From Symbiotaphrina buchneri (Eukaryota > Ascomycota > Symbiotaphrinales > Symbiotaphrinaceae), in contig BCIG01000002.1 in the NCBI GenBank assembly GCA_001599915.1, positions 1 through 64,000 of the forward strand: a DNA stretch of 64,000 nt, given 5' to 3'. This document shows, piece by piece, positions 54,996-64,000 of this stretch. Under the pieces are notes generated by a model. It did no database searches and was not told the DNA's origin. It saw only the letters and a program-made list of their open reading frames with translations. How positions within the stretch are numbered: the first letter of the stretch is position 1; every line of letters starts with the position of its first letter. The position numbers and the translations under genes were made by a program.

Positions 54996-56012
54996 ATGTT
55001 CGGTCGCAACCGACGCACCACCGAGGACACCGAGACCACTGGTCGTCCTCATCATGCCGGTGGCCTTGCTCTCAAGGCTCTTCAAACGATCCTCCGTTGT
55101 CTTGAATTCTGCTGCGCCGGTCTTATCNTCGCCCTCTTCTCATACTTCCTCGCTGTTCTAGCCGACCGGAATCTTCACATCGCAGCATGGAAGAAGGCCG
55201 TTGAAGGCATGTCCGGTGCGGCATGTCTCTACACCATCTTCGCCATCCTCTTGACATGCTTCCTCGGTGGAATTGCATTCTTCGCTTTCCTCGGCACCAT
55301 CCTCGACATCTGCTTCATCGGTTGCTCTGTTGCCATTGCCGTTCTCACTCGCGGCGGCGCTCACTCATGCAGCGGCATGGTTCACACTCCTCTTGGCTAC
55401 GGTAATGCCGACACTGGTGCTGCGGGATATGGTGCAAATGGCTTCGGTCTCGGTGGCAACCAGAACGTCACCTATGCACCAAATCTCAAGCAAGCTTGCA
55501 GAATGCAAAAGGCTTGCTTCGCTGTTGCAATCATCGCCGCCGTCTTGTTCTTGTTCTCCATGCTCCTCGACTTGTTCATGGCCCGTCACCACAAAAAGGA
55601 GAAGCGTTATGGACCCGGCCCGAACAACAACTACACCTCCGGCTCTGGCCGTCGCGGTGGTCTCTTCTCCTTCCGTCGTACAAAGTCTCGCAAGGTCAAG
55701 ACTACCCGTGACGCTGAGGCTCGTGATGCGGAACTTGCTGCTGCTGGTGCTGGTACTCTGGGCTACGAGAAGCACCACCACAACAATGGTGTCAATGGCA
55801 CTACCGGTACTACTGGTACTACCGGTACTCACAACATTGTTCCTGCCAACACCTACGAGGCACCCAACAACTACAACACCACAGGTGGCATCCGTCCCAG
55901 CCACGACACTGCTTACAGCGGTGCGACTCAGACCGAGAACTACGGCTATGGTGCGGGTGCTCACAACCCATACAAGTACGAGAACAATGCTACTGCGGGC
56001 ACCAACTACTAA
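54996..56012 (+). CDS. MARVEL-like four-helix membrane protein
   Basis: This is a single-exon gene of 338 residues with one ambiguous base (N at 55129, one residue unknown). The N terminus is charged (RNRRTTEDTETTGRPHH). Four hydrophobic segments follow: LKALQTILRCLEFCCAGLI, AACLYTIFAILLTCFLGGIA, FFAFLGTILDICFIGCSVAI and, after a Gly-rich loop, CFAVAIIAAVLFLFSMLLDL. The arrangement and spacing fit the MARVEL fold of fungal membrane-organising proteins. The cytoplasmic C terminus is basic (GRRGGLFSFRRTKSRKVK), then Gly/Asn/Thr/Tyr-rich with a TGT repeat near 55800. Fungal relatives act at the plasma membrane or eisosome, but the role here is unknown. Start codon context is good (CACAATG). Confidence 0.8.
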   Translation: MFGRNRRTTEDTETTGRPHHAGGLALKALQTILRCLEFCCAGLIXALFSYFLAVLADRNLHIAAWKKAVEGMSGAACLYTIFAILLTCFLGGIAFFAFLGTILDICFIGCSVAIAVLTRGGAHSCSGMVHTPLGYGNADTGAAGYGANGFGLGGNQNVTYAPNLKQACRMQKACFAVAIIAAVLFLFSMLLDLFMARHHKKEKRYGPGPNNNYTSGSGRRGGLFSFRRTKSRKVKTTRDAEARDAELAAAGAGTLGYEKHHHNNGVNGTTGTTGTTGTHNIVPANTYEAPNNYNTTGGIRPSHDTAYSGATQTENYGYGAGAHNPYKYENNATAGTNY

Positions 56013-56464
56013 GTTGCCTCTTGCATCGCATGGAACATGGGTGACCTGGTTGTTTCATGGGAGTTGATTCGAAATTGTATTATTATGGGTTTTCATTGGG
56101 TTTCATCCTCGCTTTTATTGTCTGCTGGAATGCAGGCTTCCTCGAGGAACGATGAATGACCATTTCCTTTGTCTTGTACAACAGAATATCATCTGCGTCT
56201 CAGATGCAATAGTGAAATAAAGTAATTCGAGAAACTGAAACAATTTCCGTGAAGTGAATTAGACGGTGATGATCAAGTAATCTCAGCTCTGTGGTCATCT
56301 TTGACTGATCGGCAGTCTCCCGACCTCAGCGTGTCTCACCGGCCGTTGTCCCACTTACAAAGATGACCTTCCTTCAGACCAGTGCTTCTCGGGATATCAT
56401 TCAAGAGCCCAAACTCCAAACGCCCATCCATGCAACTCACCACCCCGTACCAATCCCAAAAGCT
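56013..56464. other. spacer between convergent genes
   Basis: No gene is seen. It contains the 3' regions of the MARVEL and Mhf1 genes. Confidence 0.4.
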
Positions 56465-57007
56465 TCAGCTTGACCTCCGTCTCTTCCCGCCCTTTGTCCC
56501 CTTCCTCCCCGCATTCCCATCCACCTCCCTCGCAACACGCTCATTCTCCACGCCCAGCCGGTCCACAAACCGCCTCACGAGATCCTCCAAGCCCTCGTTC
56601 CGGCGACACAGCAAGAGCACATCATCGGTCTTGACGGTGGCGCGCCCCGCGTGGCGGGCGAAGCGCTCCAGGTCGATGGCGGCGTTCTCGATCTGCGCCC
56701 AGACGAGCTCCGTCAGCGCGGCGATGAACTGCGGCGTGGCGTTCACGTTGTCGTAGAGTGAGGTGTGTGTTGTTGTGGTCGAGGGAGAGGTGGAGGGGGA
56801 GGAGGGGTTGGGTGGTGCGAGGTTGAGCGTTTCGGAGGGTGAGAGGAGCAGCTCGTCGACGGTGGTGCCGATGGAGTGCCAGAGGGCGGATTTGAGACGC
56901 TGTGGGAGTGGTTAGAGAAGGAGAGGAGAGGAAAGGGTGTGGGAGAGACTGACCTCTTGTTCTAGGCCTGCTGCCTGAGATGTGGTCGGGTCTGCGGATG
57001 AGGACAT
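56465..57007 (-). CDS. mhf1: CENP-S/Mhf1 histone-fold protein
   Basis: Mhf1 pairs with Mhf2 (CENP-X) at kinetochores and with the Fanconi helicase FANCM/Mph1 at stalled forks. The first exon begins MSSSADPTTSQAAGLEQE at 57007. A GTCAGT to CCACAG intron of about 55 bases precedes RLKSALWHSIGTTVDELL. A low-complexity Ser/Thr/Pro insert replaces the usual short loop. The signature histone fold then follows: NATPQFIAALTELVWAQIEN, AAIDLERFARHAGRATVKTD and DVLLLCRRNEGLEDLVRRFV. The basic tail ends KGTKGGKRRRSS. The total is about 160 residues, slightly longer than yeast Mhf1 because of the insert. Confidence 0.9.
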
Positions 57008-57560
57008 GGTCGGTTACAGCCCTTGCGACTGAGATCTCGGCGACGGCGGAGAAAGACGCGCGCGTGGTTGCTGCAGTGGTCGAGACAACCTGAATCAATT
57101 GCTGGCGTGGTTCATCAAGTCGAGAGTGCCTAAACTGTCATCCAGTCGCTGTTGTCGTTGCTCCGTTGATGATGCTTTTGCTTGTTTGGCTTGGTGTTGC
57201 GGAGAGACGCGCGCGAATCGGCAATGACGCGTTCGAGACGTGTTGGTGGAAGGTGCGCGCACAGACGGCAGGTGCCGAGTCTAGATTGGCGGGACCGGCG
57301 GAAGGTTAGACCGGATGCAGTGAATTTGTTCATCTGCAACTGGACATCAACATTCAATCTCTTTCTTCAAGGAAAATACTGCCAGGCTCCGTCCAGCTTG
57401 CCCGACGCATTGTTCCTTGCCATAGACACTGCTTATTTCACCTCTCAGCCAAACAATCTCCAGTCTGAGCGTCTTCTTCAGAGCAGGCATCGTTCCACCT
57501 CCAACCATTTTCCCTCCCTCAAAAGACCCATCCTCAACCACCACCAGCACCTCCCTCAAA
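57008..57560. other. divergent promoter region of Mhf1 and Pga2 genes
   Basis: The two genes diverge across about 550 bases. The plus-strand leader 57430-57560 is pyrimidine-rich. No other gene is supported. Confidence 0.45.
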
Positions 57561-58061
57561 ATGTCGTCCGGCCCCATCGTCTTCGTAATTGACTACATCA
57601 AACAAGTGCGCAACAACCTGGTCGGGAGCTTCTCCAAGCTCAACAGCAACGACTGGATCATCCTCGTCATCGCCGTCGGCTCGTACCTCGTCTTCCGCCC
57701 GTACCTGCTCAAAGGCGCTGAGCGCGCGCAGAAGCGCGCCATGGAGAAGGCCAAAAACGAGGCTAAGCTGGATGCGAATAGTCTGAGGGAGACGGGCGCG
57801 AAGAAGGAGGAGGGGGAGAAGGAGGAGAAGGAGGAGGAAGAGGAGGCGGAGGTGAAGGAGGTGGAGAAGGCGCCGTCGACGAAGAAGAAGGGAAAGAAAG
57901 GGTCTAATAAGGCTGTGGAGGGTGAGGGAGAGCAGGAGGCGCAGGGCAAAGAGCCAATGGATCGGAAAAAGGCTGACGAGCTGCTGTGGGAGTATGGTGG
58001 AGAGTGGGCAGATTATTCCCCAACGCCCAATGACTCGAAGAAAGGCGGGAAGAAGAAGTAG
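57561..58061 (+). CDS. pga2: Pga2-like ER membrane protein (processing of Gas1 and ALP)
   Basis: This is a single-exon gene of 166 residues. The N terminus VIDYIKQVRNNLVGSFSKLN precedes one membrane helix, DWIILVIAVGSYLVFRPYLL. An Ala/Lys/Glu-rich coiled coil follows (AQKRAMEKAKNEAKLDANSL), then a long Glu/Lys run. The C terminus carries the conserved ELLWEYGGEWADY motif followed by a Lys-rich end. This is the layout of the fungal Pga2 family, which acts in ER export and maturation of cell-wall proteins such as Gas1. Length and order match the family, and the gene appears intact. Confidence 0.85.
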   Translation: MSSGPIVFVIDYIKQVRNNLVGSFSKLNSNDWIILVIAVGSYLVFRPYLLKGAERAQKRAMEKAKNEAKLDANSLRETGAKKEEGEKEEKEEEEEAEVKEVEKAPSTKKKGKKGSNKAVEGEGEQEAQGKEPMDRKKADELLWEYGGEWADYSPTPNDSKKGGKKK

Positions 58062-58283
58062 CTATCATTGGGGTATCAAGAATGCTATCATGACTTTTCG
58101 TAATATACATGGAGCAATTGTTCCTTGCAAGACCGACAGTCCAAAAGCGACCATGACAGGCAACATCTCCGTAGACATCTGTCACTCCCATCTCCGCCTC
58201 TCCATCTCATTCATCTCCAATCCTTGCGCAATCTCCCTACTGACGCCTTTTTGAGTCTGGAACAGTAGCTGCTTTCGTTCTCT
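58062..58283. other. short spacer between convergent genes
   Basis: No feature is recognised in this spacer. Confidence 0.3.
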
Positions 58284-61156
58284 TCACAGCCGGTCTAAAC
58301 GGTCCCTTCGTTCTGGAAACACTCGTCTCAGCCAAGCCTCACCGTCACTCCTGCTGCAAGCCTCTTTCCACACAGAGCGCATGTGATTGCTCCATAGACA
58401 ACACGCGATCTCATCTTCCTCTGGGCCTATGTATGCGGACCGTCTGCTGACACGGTCAGCAAGCGGAATGCCACGCTCGAGACCCGGCAGGATGACGTCG
58501 TGATAGCATTCCTCGCACGCCGTGAATTCAGGTACGCTAGGCATTACATGCCATGGCTGACCAGGTACGGCATTGGGACCGGGGCATTTGCGTAGTGACA
58601 CCCGCGCGCGGGTAAGCTGAACAAACGAGCGAATATCCGGCGGAGTATAAGTGCGAGCCGCTCGATCAGCAATGACCTCGAGAGCGTCGACATATGAAAG
58701 AAAGCGGCGATTGTCGAAGCGTAGATCACACGCACTTCCAGTGAGGGCGGCCCGGAGCTTCCACCTAGGAACGAAAAGCCCTCGAAGAGGAGGAAGAAGA
58801 ACCTCAATCGATTTGACGCAAGACGGACAAACATCGAAACTCGAGACCGCGCTGCCGGTCGCTGGATCGATGAGACAGTGCCATTTTCGGAAGGCATGTG
58901 ACGTACCCGGACACGGTTGCTCGGTTACAGCAATGTCCGAGATCGCATATAGCAGTGATAGATCCGATTTTCGGTGTTTGAGGGTCAATATCCAGGCAAC
59001 CCGTATCCATGGGAAACTAAAGGCACATCGAGTTTCTGTATGTGGTGCTCTTGGATGCGCTCGTACGAAGGAGTTGACATGACGAGTGTTGGAGATGACG
59101 GAATGGAAACAGGAGCGACAAACATCAAATGAAGATGAGTCTGCCAAACTGTAAAACGAATCATAACCACAGATGAGCCGCTCTTGAGGACATAGAGGAA
59201 GCGGAGCGATCTTATAATCATCTTTGGCATGAGGAGATGACGGTTTGACATCGAAGTAGCTGCTTGCCGGCGACTTGGAGAAGTATTTTGGTGATGACGG
59301 CGTCTTGGGAGACGCTAGAGCATACAGGTGTTCACGTTGCGCCTTTGCTGCATTAATAGGAGCAGTGCGGAAGAAGCCAGGAGAAGGTGGTCCGTATGGC
59401 CGAAGAGAGTCCTCATCATCAATGATAGACAAGGGAGTAGTAGGTCTTGATGATTTCCGGGCCGGAAATGAAGCCACCCGGGCCGACAGAAAGGATTCGG
59501 TACGTGGAGACCGATGCAATGGTGGGCGTGATGGATTCATTTGAAGGATTGGTGAAGAGGGCCGTGAGTCGTCTCGGGAACCTCTTCTAGAACGAGGGTA
59601 GCCCATGTAAGCCTCAAAAGATGAGGATAGCGGAGAACTGGAGGTCATGGCCCCTTCTCTCGAGGGTGCAAGGGAACGTGGAATCAACCTCGGCAGATCT
59701 GAGGAGGGACCGGAAGAGGCTATGTCCATGTAAGGTGAGGAAGGTGAGGAAGGATACGATGGCGGCAGAGGTGAGCCCTTTGGCATATATCGATGATGCT
59801 GATTGGGAATATCTCTTGGCCTCGAGGAATGTATAGGAGTATAGGGACTCGAAGCTGACCGATGCATTGGTGGGTGCTGTTCGACGTGAGTTGTTGCCTC
59901 CGAGAATTTTGGCTCTGGCGTCTTCGGGCGATCGCTGTATCTGGAGGAAGTCCGTCGTTTGGAAGGCTCCCTCATCTCCCTATTCTCACTGCGCTCAGCC
60001 CGACTAGGCGAGCGATACTCCCGGTCATTCTGTGTATTACGGCGATCGAAAGAGGGCCGCGCATCCTTTGATGATCCGCGACCCGATTTATGCCGGCGAT
60101 GATGATGGTTCCGATCATCCGAGCTTGGATCCGAGGAGTCGTCTTTCATATCATGACGTGCGGTGGTGGCAGAACTGGAATACCCGCTGTCTCCGTCCAT
60201 CGTTGGTGTATGGCTCGGTGGAGCACGCTTGGGGGTAATTGTATCGGGGGACAGAAAGTATTGACCAGAACGGACATTGGCAGACTCTTTTGGCTGAGCA
60301 GGTCTGCTGAATGCGTACGGAGATGGAGCTCTTCGAGAATAGTCAGGTGGGTCTTCTTGAGCGTGGGTATTTATCTTCGGAGGTCGATTTCTGGATGCAG
60401 CTCTGTCTTTTCTGCCTCGTGGTTTATCATCCCATTGGTCCTGGGAGGATCAATTAGTAACAGTCATCAGCCAATCACGCATAGTTGATGGCAAGAGAGT
60501 GAATGAACCAATGATAGTCATGTCTGAAAGCGTTGGAAGTGAAGAACAATCTCAGTGGTGAAAGAGAAAGATCGCCAAGGCTGAACGGTGACGGCCGGAG
60601 ATCAAGAGGAATACAGAAGCCTCGAACATACCAAAGGACGACCGTTTTCTTGATCATTATCCTCCTGAGGAATATAAACAAACCTCCACTCTTGATTTTT
60701 CTTGGATTTGAACGATTGTGTCGCTCGACTATCCGCTCGTCTCCTCGTTGTAGTCTCCCTCCAAGTTTCCACCTCGAGGATGATCGGTTGCTGATCGACG
60801 TCTCCGCGACTTTGGACCTCGAGGTCCACCGGGGAGAGTTTCGTAGGATTGACCTCCTTCTGAAGGGCTTCTTGTTCGTCTTCAACGACAGGTGGAGGAG
60901 GCCACCGTCTGCGTGGTTTGTGATTTGAGCGCATACTAGACGTCCGGCGTCGAAGGCCCGGTCGTGAGGAAATGCCTTTATTTCCAGTCCTGGCAAGCGG
61001 AATTTCAGCAAGAGTCTAGGATAGACTGCAGGCCGCAACTTACGTGGAAGAAAGAACTGAACCCAATAGGTTCATCCAAGCGTTATTTCGTAGAGGGTCG
61101 TTGCCAGGTTCTCGTTCATTGTCATGACCATCATACTGAGAGCGAGTGTAGGCCAT
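58284..61156 (-). CDS. long Ser/Arg/Pro-rich protein with Cys-rich C-terminal domain
   Basis: Exon 1 (MAYTRSQYDGHDNEREPGND) starts at 61156 and ends at a GTAAGT donor. Exon 2 begins LAEIPLARTGNKGISSRPGL and encodes a basic, helix-rich segment. A long intron (about 60630 to 60448, GTATGT to CCCAG) leads to DQWDDKPRGRKDRAASRNRP. The middle is disordered and phospho-rich (Ser, Arg, Pro). The last 290 residues are conserved-looking and carry paired cysteines in SFDVCRSCFHSVI, SSFDVCPSCVKSIEVLL and FTACEECYHDVILPGL, plus WLRRVFP near the end. I have seen this architecture as an uncharacterised protein in many Pezizomycotina but cannot name a function. The CxxC pairs suggest a zinc-stabilised domain. 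The disordered part may make it a nuclear or signalling scaffold. Confidence 0.7.
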
Positions 61157-62308
61157 TTTTATATAGTGGAAATGTCTCACTCAGCCACCGGTGACATCAA
61201 ACCATGAATGCATTCACTTCACGGAGAAGCAGGAAAGTAGGAAAGAGGTAAATTGGAGGAAGAAGTGAATCATAAATACTGCAGCATGCCGGAGGCAAAA
61301 GCATGCATGATAAGTGAAATCACGAGAGAAAGCACAGCATTGTACTCGTAAGAAGATAGCAATGCGTGTGTGCACAGGGCACAGCTTAGTCGGCTGGAAA
61401 TCCCCGTCTGCCTTTTGCATGAAGCCAGGGATGGTTAAGAAGAAGAAAGCGCTGTGACAGGCAGAATCCGCAAGCCCTAGACATCAAACAGGAAAAGCCT
61501 CTACTGCTTATTCCCGCCAATTCGAGTGACGCCGCCTCCCCGCTCCGCTGCAGTTGACGGTCTGACGCTCGAGTGTCGAAGTGCATCTGCGCTTCATTGT
61601 GAAATCGCCCATCGGTCCAGCTCGAGGAATGGCGGTGAGTGGGCAGACCTCGACTAACCGAATCCCCTAAGCGGCCTCAGCGGGGTCCCGCTAGTGAGGG
61701 CCTTGCAAGGCTGACCCCGGCACTGAAATCCATTGAAACCTTGGCACGTCCCTCCCGCCCTCCGCTCCCTTCTTCTTTGAGACATGCACGCAGACCACGA
61801 TGGCATGCGTCATGTCCATTTCAGTGATCTTCACTCGCACATGCTCATGACTCTTCTCAAACTGGGCAGGATTAGCCAGGCTTCTTCATGCGAGCTTCTT
61901 CATGCGAGTAACCGCTCGTTTGTGCAAAAAATGCTGTACGAGCGCGCCCCATTCTTTTGATCGAATTATCTTTCGAGGCCTCGGATTGTTTGCTTCTTCG
62001 GTTCACGGTCGTCACCAAGCCGACGGGAACCGGGCCCGATGGCGGGCCGTCAATGGTTCCCGATGGTCCAAGTGTCCAACACAAAACGCATATCTTCTCG
62101 TGTTTGACGGCAATCATTCGTATATACCAGGTAGTGCCTTGTTGCTATCCTTCCTTTTCCCGAAACCAAAACTCCTTCGCTATGAGGGTACTCCGCCTCA
62201 AGTCTATAGCTTAAATCGTGAAAGAAAAAGAACGCGATGATAAGGATACCATAGACACATGACTCGACCAATGCATGTATCTCTTGTGAAACCGGGAGTC
62301 TGACCAAA
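61157..62308. other. intergenic region between two minus-strand genes
   Basis: It contains the promoter of the Ser/Arg-rich gene and the 3' flank of the App1 gene. A duplicated word, CTTCTTCATGCGAG, occurs at 61880 and 61894. No gene is supported. Confidence 0.45.
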
Positions 62309-64000
62309 TCACTTCGATCGATTTTCGAGGCTCTTCAACTCCTTTTCAACAAGCCTTACAACATCATCCATTATATCGAACCCCACCCGCCAAGTCCGTA
62401 ACACAATCCCTTTATCTTTAAGCAAGTCTTGAGCTCTAGCCCATCGTCGCTTCCATAACTCTTCCTTTTTGCTTATCGCTCCAGTCCCTGTCCCGAATCC
62501 TCCAGCTGCATTGGCCATCCCGCTCGCTATTTCCCCACCTACACTCGAGCCATCCTTCGATTGAGGATGACCATCTGAAGGATCTCCCCGGGAAGTTGAA
62601 TATGGATTGACAGCGGTAAAGGCTCCACTTAGTCGGTTACCAGCATAAGTTGCCGCTGCATAAGGCGAGAAGGAATAGCCTCTTCTTGGAGGTGGAGCCG
62701 GAGGAGCATCGAGAGCCTTCGACGGCGGAGGCCTGGTAGAGGATGTAGACGTTGATGTCACTACAGCTGTTGAGTTCTTCGTCGGCGGAGGAGGAGCTGG
62801 TGGTTTGGCCGGCCTTGATCCATCAGTTGCCTGAGACGATGGAGCGGGGGATCCGGAAAACTTCCTTGGCTTCGGAGGCGGAGGTGGTGACTTTCCCGGC
62901 GACTTTTCCCTTCCGGGGCTTAGAGAAGACTTTCCTTCAGTGGATTGACTTCGCAAAGCCAACGGTTTTGATGGAGGAGGTGGTGCTGCTGGCTTTCCGT
63001 TTGTAGTTGTCGTAGGGATTGATACTGCTCGAGCATCTGCGGCGGAATTTGAGGTGTTGGTAACTGGTCGACCGAGACTTTTGTTCGAGGATGGTAGCGT
63101 TTGTGACTCCGGTGATTCATCATCTCCAAAGTCAATCAATTTACCCATGGCGGGCCCTGTCTTCCTCTCCAGCTTGGCCAGATCCGGGTCAGATCTTCTC
63201 GGAGGTAAAGGAGGCTTTTCTGAGGCCGGAGACATAGCATCGATCGGTAGAGTAGCTGCATGCCTGATACTTGTCTTCTGACTGAAATTTCCTTCTGAAT
63301 CTCCACCACCTGGCCCCATTGCTGAATCGAAGAAACCTCTTTTGAAAGGTGTCGTAACGTCTCGAATGAAAATTCCAACTACTCGTCCCGGATGTGAAAG
63401 AACAACATCAGTGTACACTTCAAGGTCCGCTTCTCCGCTGTCTCCGACCAAGAGGAACTTTCTTTCTGGAAAATCCCGCATGATTCGATCCAAAGTCGTC
63501 TTCTTTCGTTCAGCCACGGGTTCAAAGATCCCTTGAAGCATACCGCTATACTCTTTCAGATGAATCGTCCCTTGAGGTAATCCAGCCATCGCAAAAAAGG
63601 TGACCAGAACGGGAAACAGTTGCCAGGGCGAATTCGAGACATAATGTATCTCCACACCCATCTGCGCGAGTCGATTGTACCAGTCCTTTACTCCCTCAAT
63701 CGTCAAGTCACCAAGATCTCTGATAAAGGTGTTCCGGAAGATCTCTTTGGCCCCATTTCCAATCGCCGAATGTTTGATGGTATCATCAATATCACTGATC
63801 AAGCTGACACCAGTCGGCTCAATAAGATGCACTTGTTCGGACATTGAGAGATTCTCCGAAGCCAGCACTCTGACATGCGTTGGTATAAAATCAAGCGATG
63901 CACGTAGATTGAAATGCCCAGAGTCGTTGGTGGTAACGGTCTTTGATCGAGAATGCTCATCATTGTAGAAAAACACGGTGATCGGTACACCCGTCAGAGG
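62309..64000 (-). CDS. app1: App1-like actin-patch phosphatidate phosphatase, 3' part (5' end outside window)
   Basis: The frame is open to the right edge, beginning PLTGVPITVFFYNDEHSRSK, so the N terminus is missing. The catalytic motif of the App1 domain is SDIDDTIKHSAIG (DxDxT type), followed by WYNRLAQMGVEIHYVSNSPW, PFLVTFF-like helices, FPERKFLLVGDSGEADLEVY and HPGRVVGIFIRDVTTPF. The enzyme hydrolyses phosphatidate to diacylglycerol at endocytic actin patches. The remaining 350 residues are Pro-rich (PPPPKPRKFSGSPAP, PPAPPPRRGYSFSP), typical of SH3 ligand regions in fungal App1. The C terminus ends VEKELKSLENRSK. The gene appears intact within the window. Confidence 0.9.
   Translation of the reverse strand, partial: PLTGVPITVFFYNDEHSRSKTVTTNDSGHFNLRASLDFIPTHVRVLASENLSMSEQVHLIEPTGVSLISDIDDTIKHSAIGNGAKEIFRNTFIRDLGDLTIEGVKDWYNRLAQMGVEIHYVSNSPWQLFPVLVTFFAMAGLPQGTIHLKEYSGMLQGIFEPVAERKKTTLDRIMRDFPERKFLLVGDSGEADLEVYTDVVLSHPGRVVGIFIRDVTTPFKRGFFDSAMGPGGGDSEGNFSQKTSIRHAATLPIDAMSPASEKPPLPPRRSDPDLAKLERKTGPAMGKLIDFGDDESPESQTLPSSNKSLGRPVTNTSNSAADARAVSIPTTTTNGKPAAPPPPSKPLALRSQSTEGKSSLSPGREKSPGKSPPPPPKPRKFSGSPAPSSQATDGSRPAKPPAPPPPTKNSTAVVTSTSTSSTRPPPSKALDAPPAPPPRRGYSFSPYAAATYAGNRLSGAFTAVNPYSTSRGDPSDGHPQSKDGSSVGGEIASGMANAAGGFGTGTGAISKKEELWKRRWARAQDLLKDKGIVLRTWRVGFDIMDDVVRLVEKELKSLENRSK

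Noticed and set aside
55267-56067. Long alternative frame (266 codons) and a 199-codon antisense frame across the MARVEL gene
   Set aside because: Both are shadows of the GC-biased codons of the real gene; neither has domain logic.

Overview
The window is about 64 kb of nuclear DNA from a filamentous ascomycete (Pezizomycotina type). The evidence is short 45-60 base introns with GTANGT/YAG borders in most genes, three Zn2Cys6 regulators, a siderophore-type MFS carrier, an AA11-like polysaccharide monooxygenase, a UVDE repair enzyme, and single-gene transcription on both strands without operons. One N in a coding region (55129) shows that this is draft sequence. Several otherwise conserved genes carry one-base frame changes, some in short homopolymers, so sequencing error and gene decay cannot always be told apart.

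Layout. 0-8.6 kb: an aminotransferase lacking a recognisable N terminus, a double-MYND/Mss51-like protein, a MULE-type MITE, an aldo-keto reductase, a tandem hairpin repeat, and a siderophore (SIT) transporter on the minus strand. 8.9-9.8 kb: a long intergenic region with five exact ATCWGATAA boxes, the binding word of iron-regulating GATA factors, upstream of the SIT gene. 10.4-24 kb: a GNAT acetyltransferase, a damaged Zn2Cys6 factor, an MFS carrier, a secreted lipase, a BAHD-type acyltransferase, a second Zn2Cys6 factor and an NmrA-like protein. This looks like a metabolic accessory neighbourhood, but no PKS, NRPS or terpene synthase is present. 24-26 kb is gene-poor.

26-43 kb is the unusual part. 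It holds three related Cys/His-repeat proteins (26.3, 30.3 and 35.9 kb), the last two sharing an acidic C-terminal tail, and two decayed genes (37.7-39.1 and 42.2-43.1 kb) whose TOPRIM and C-terminal regions match Spo11/topoisomerase VI subunit A. A short piece at 30.0-30.3 kb resembles the C terminus of the same Spo11-like family. Two unrecognised ORFs lie here (34.0 kb, and 41.1 kb with a degenerate duplicate), together with a third Zn2Cys6 factor, a P450 and minisatellites. I regard this as a lineage-specific, duplicated island and the best candidate for something undescribed.

44-64 kb is mainly conserved housekeeping: UVDE/Uve1, an AA11-like LPMO, two zinc alcohol dehydrogenases, a MARVEL-like membrane protein, Mhf1/CENP-S, Pga2, a long Ser/Arg-rich Cys-rich protein, and the 3' part of an App1 phosphatidate phosphatase that runs off the right edge. 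A second copy of the hairpin repeat lies at 46.9-47.1 kb, again between convergent genes.
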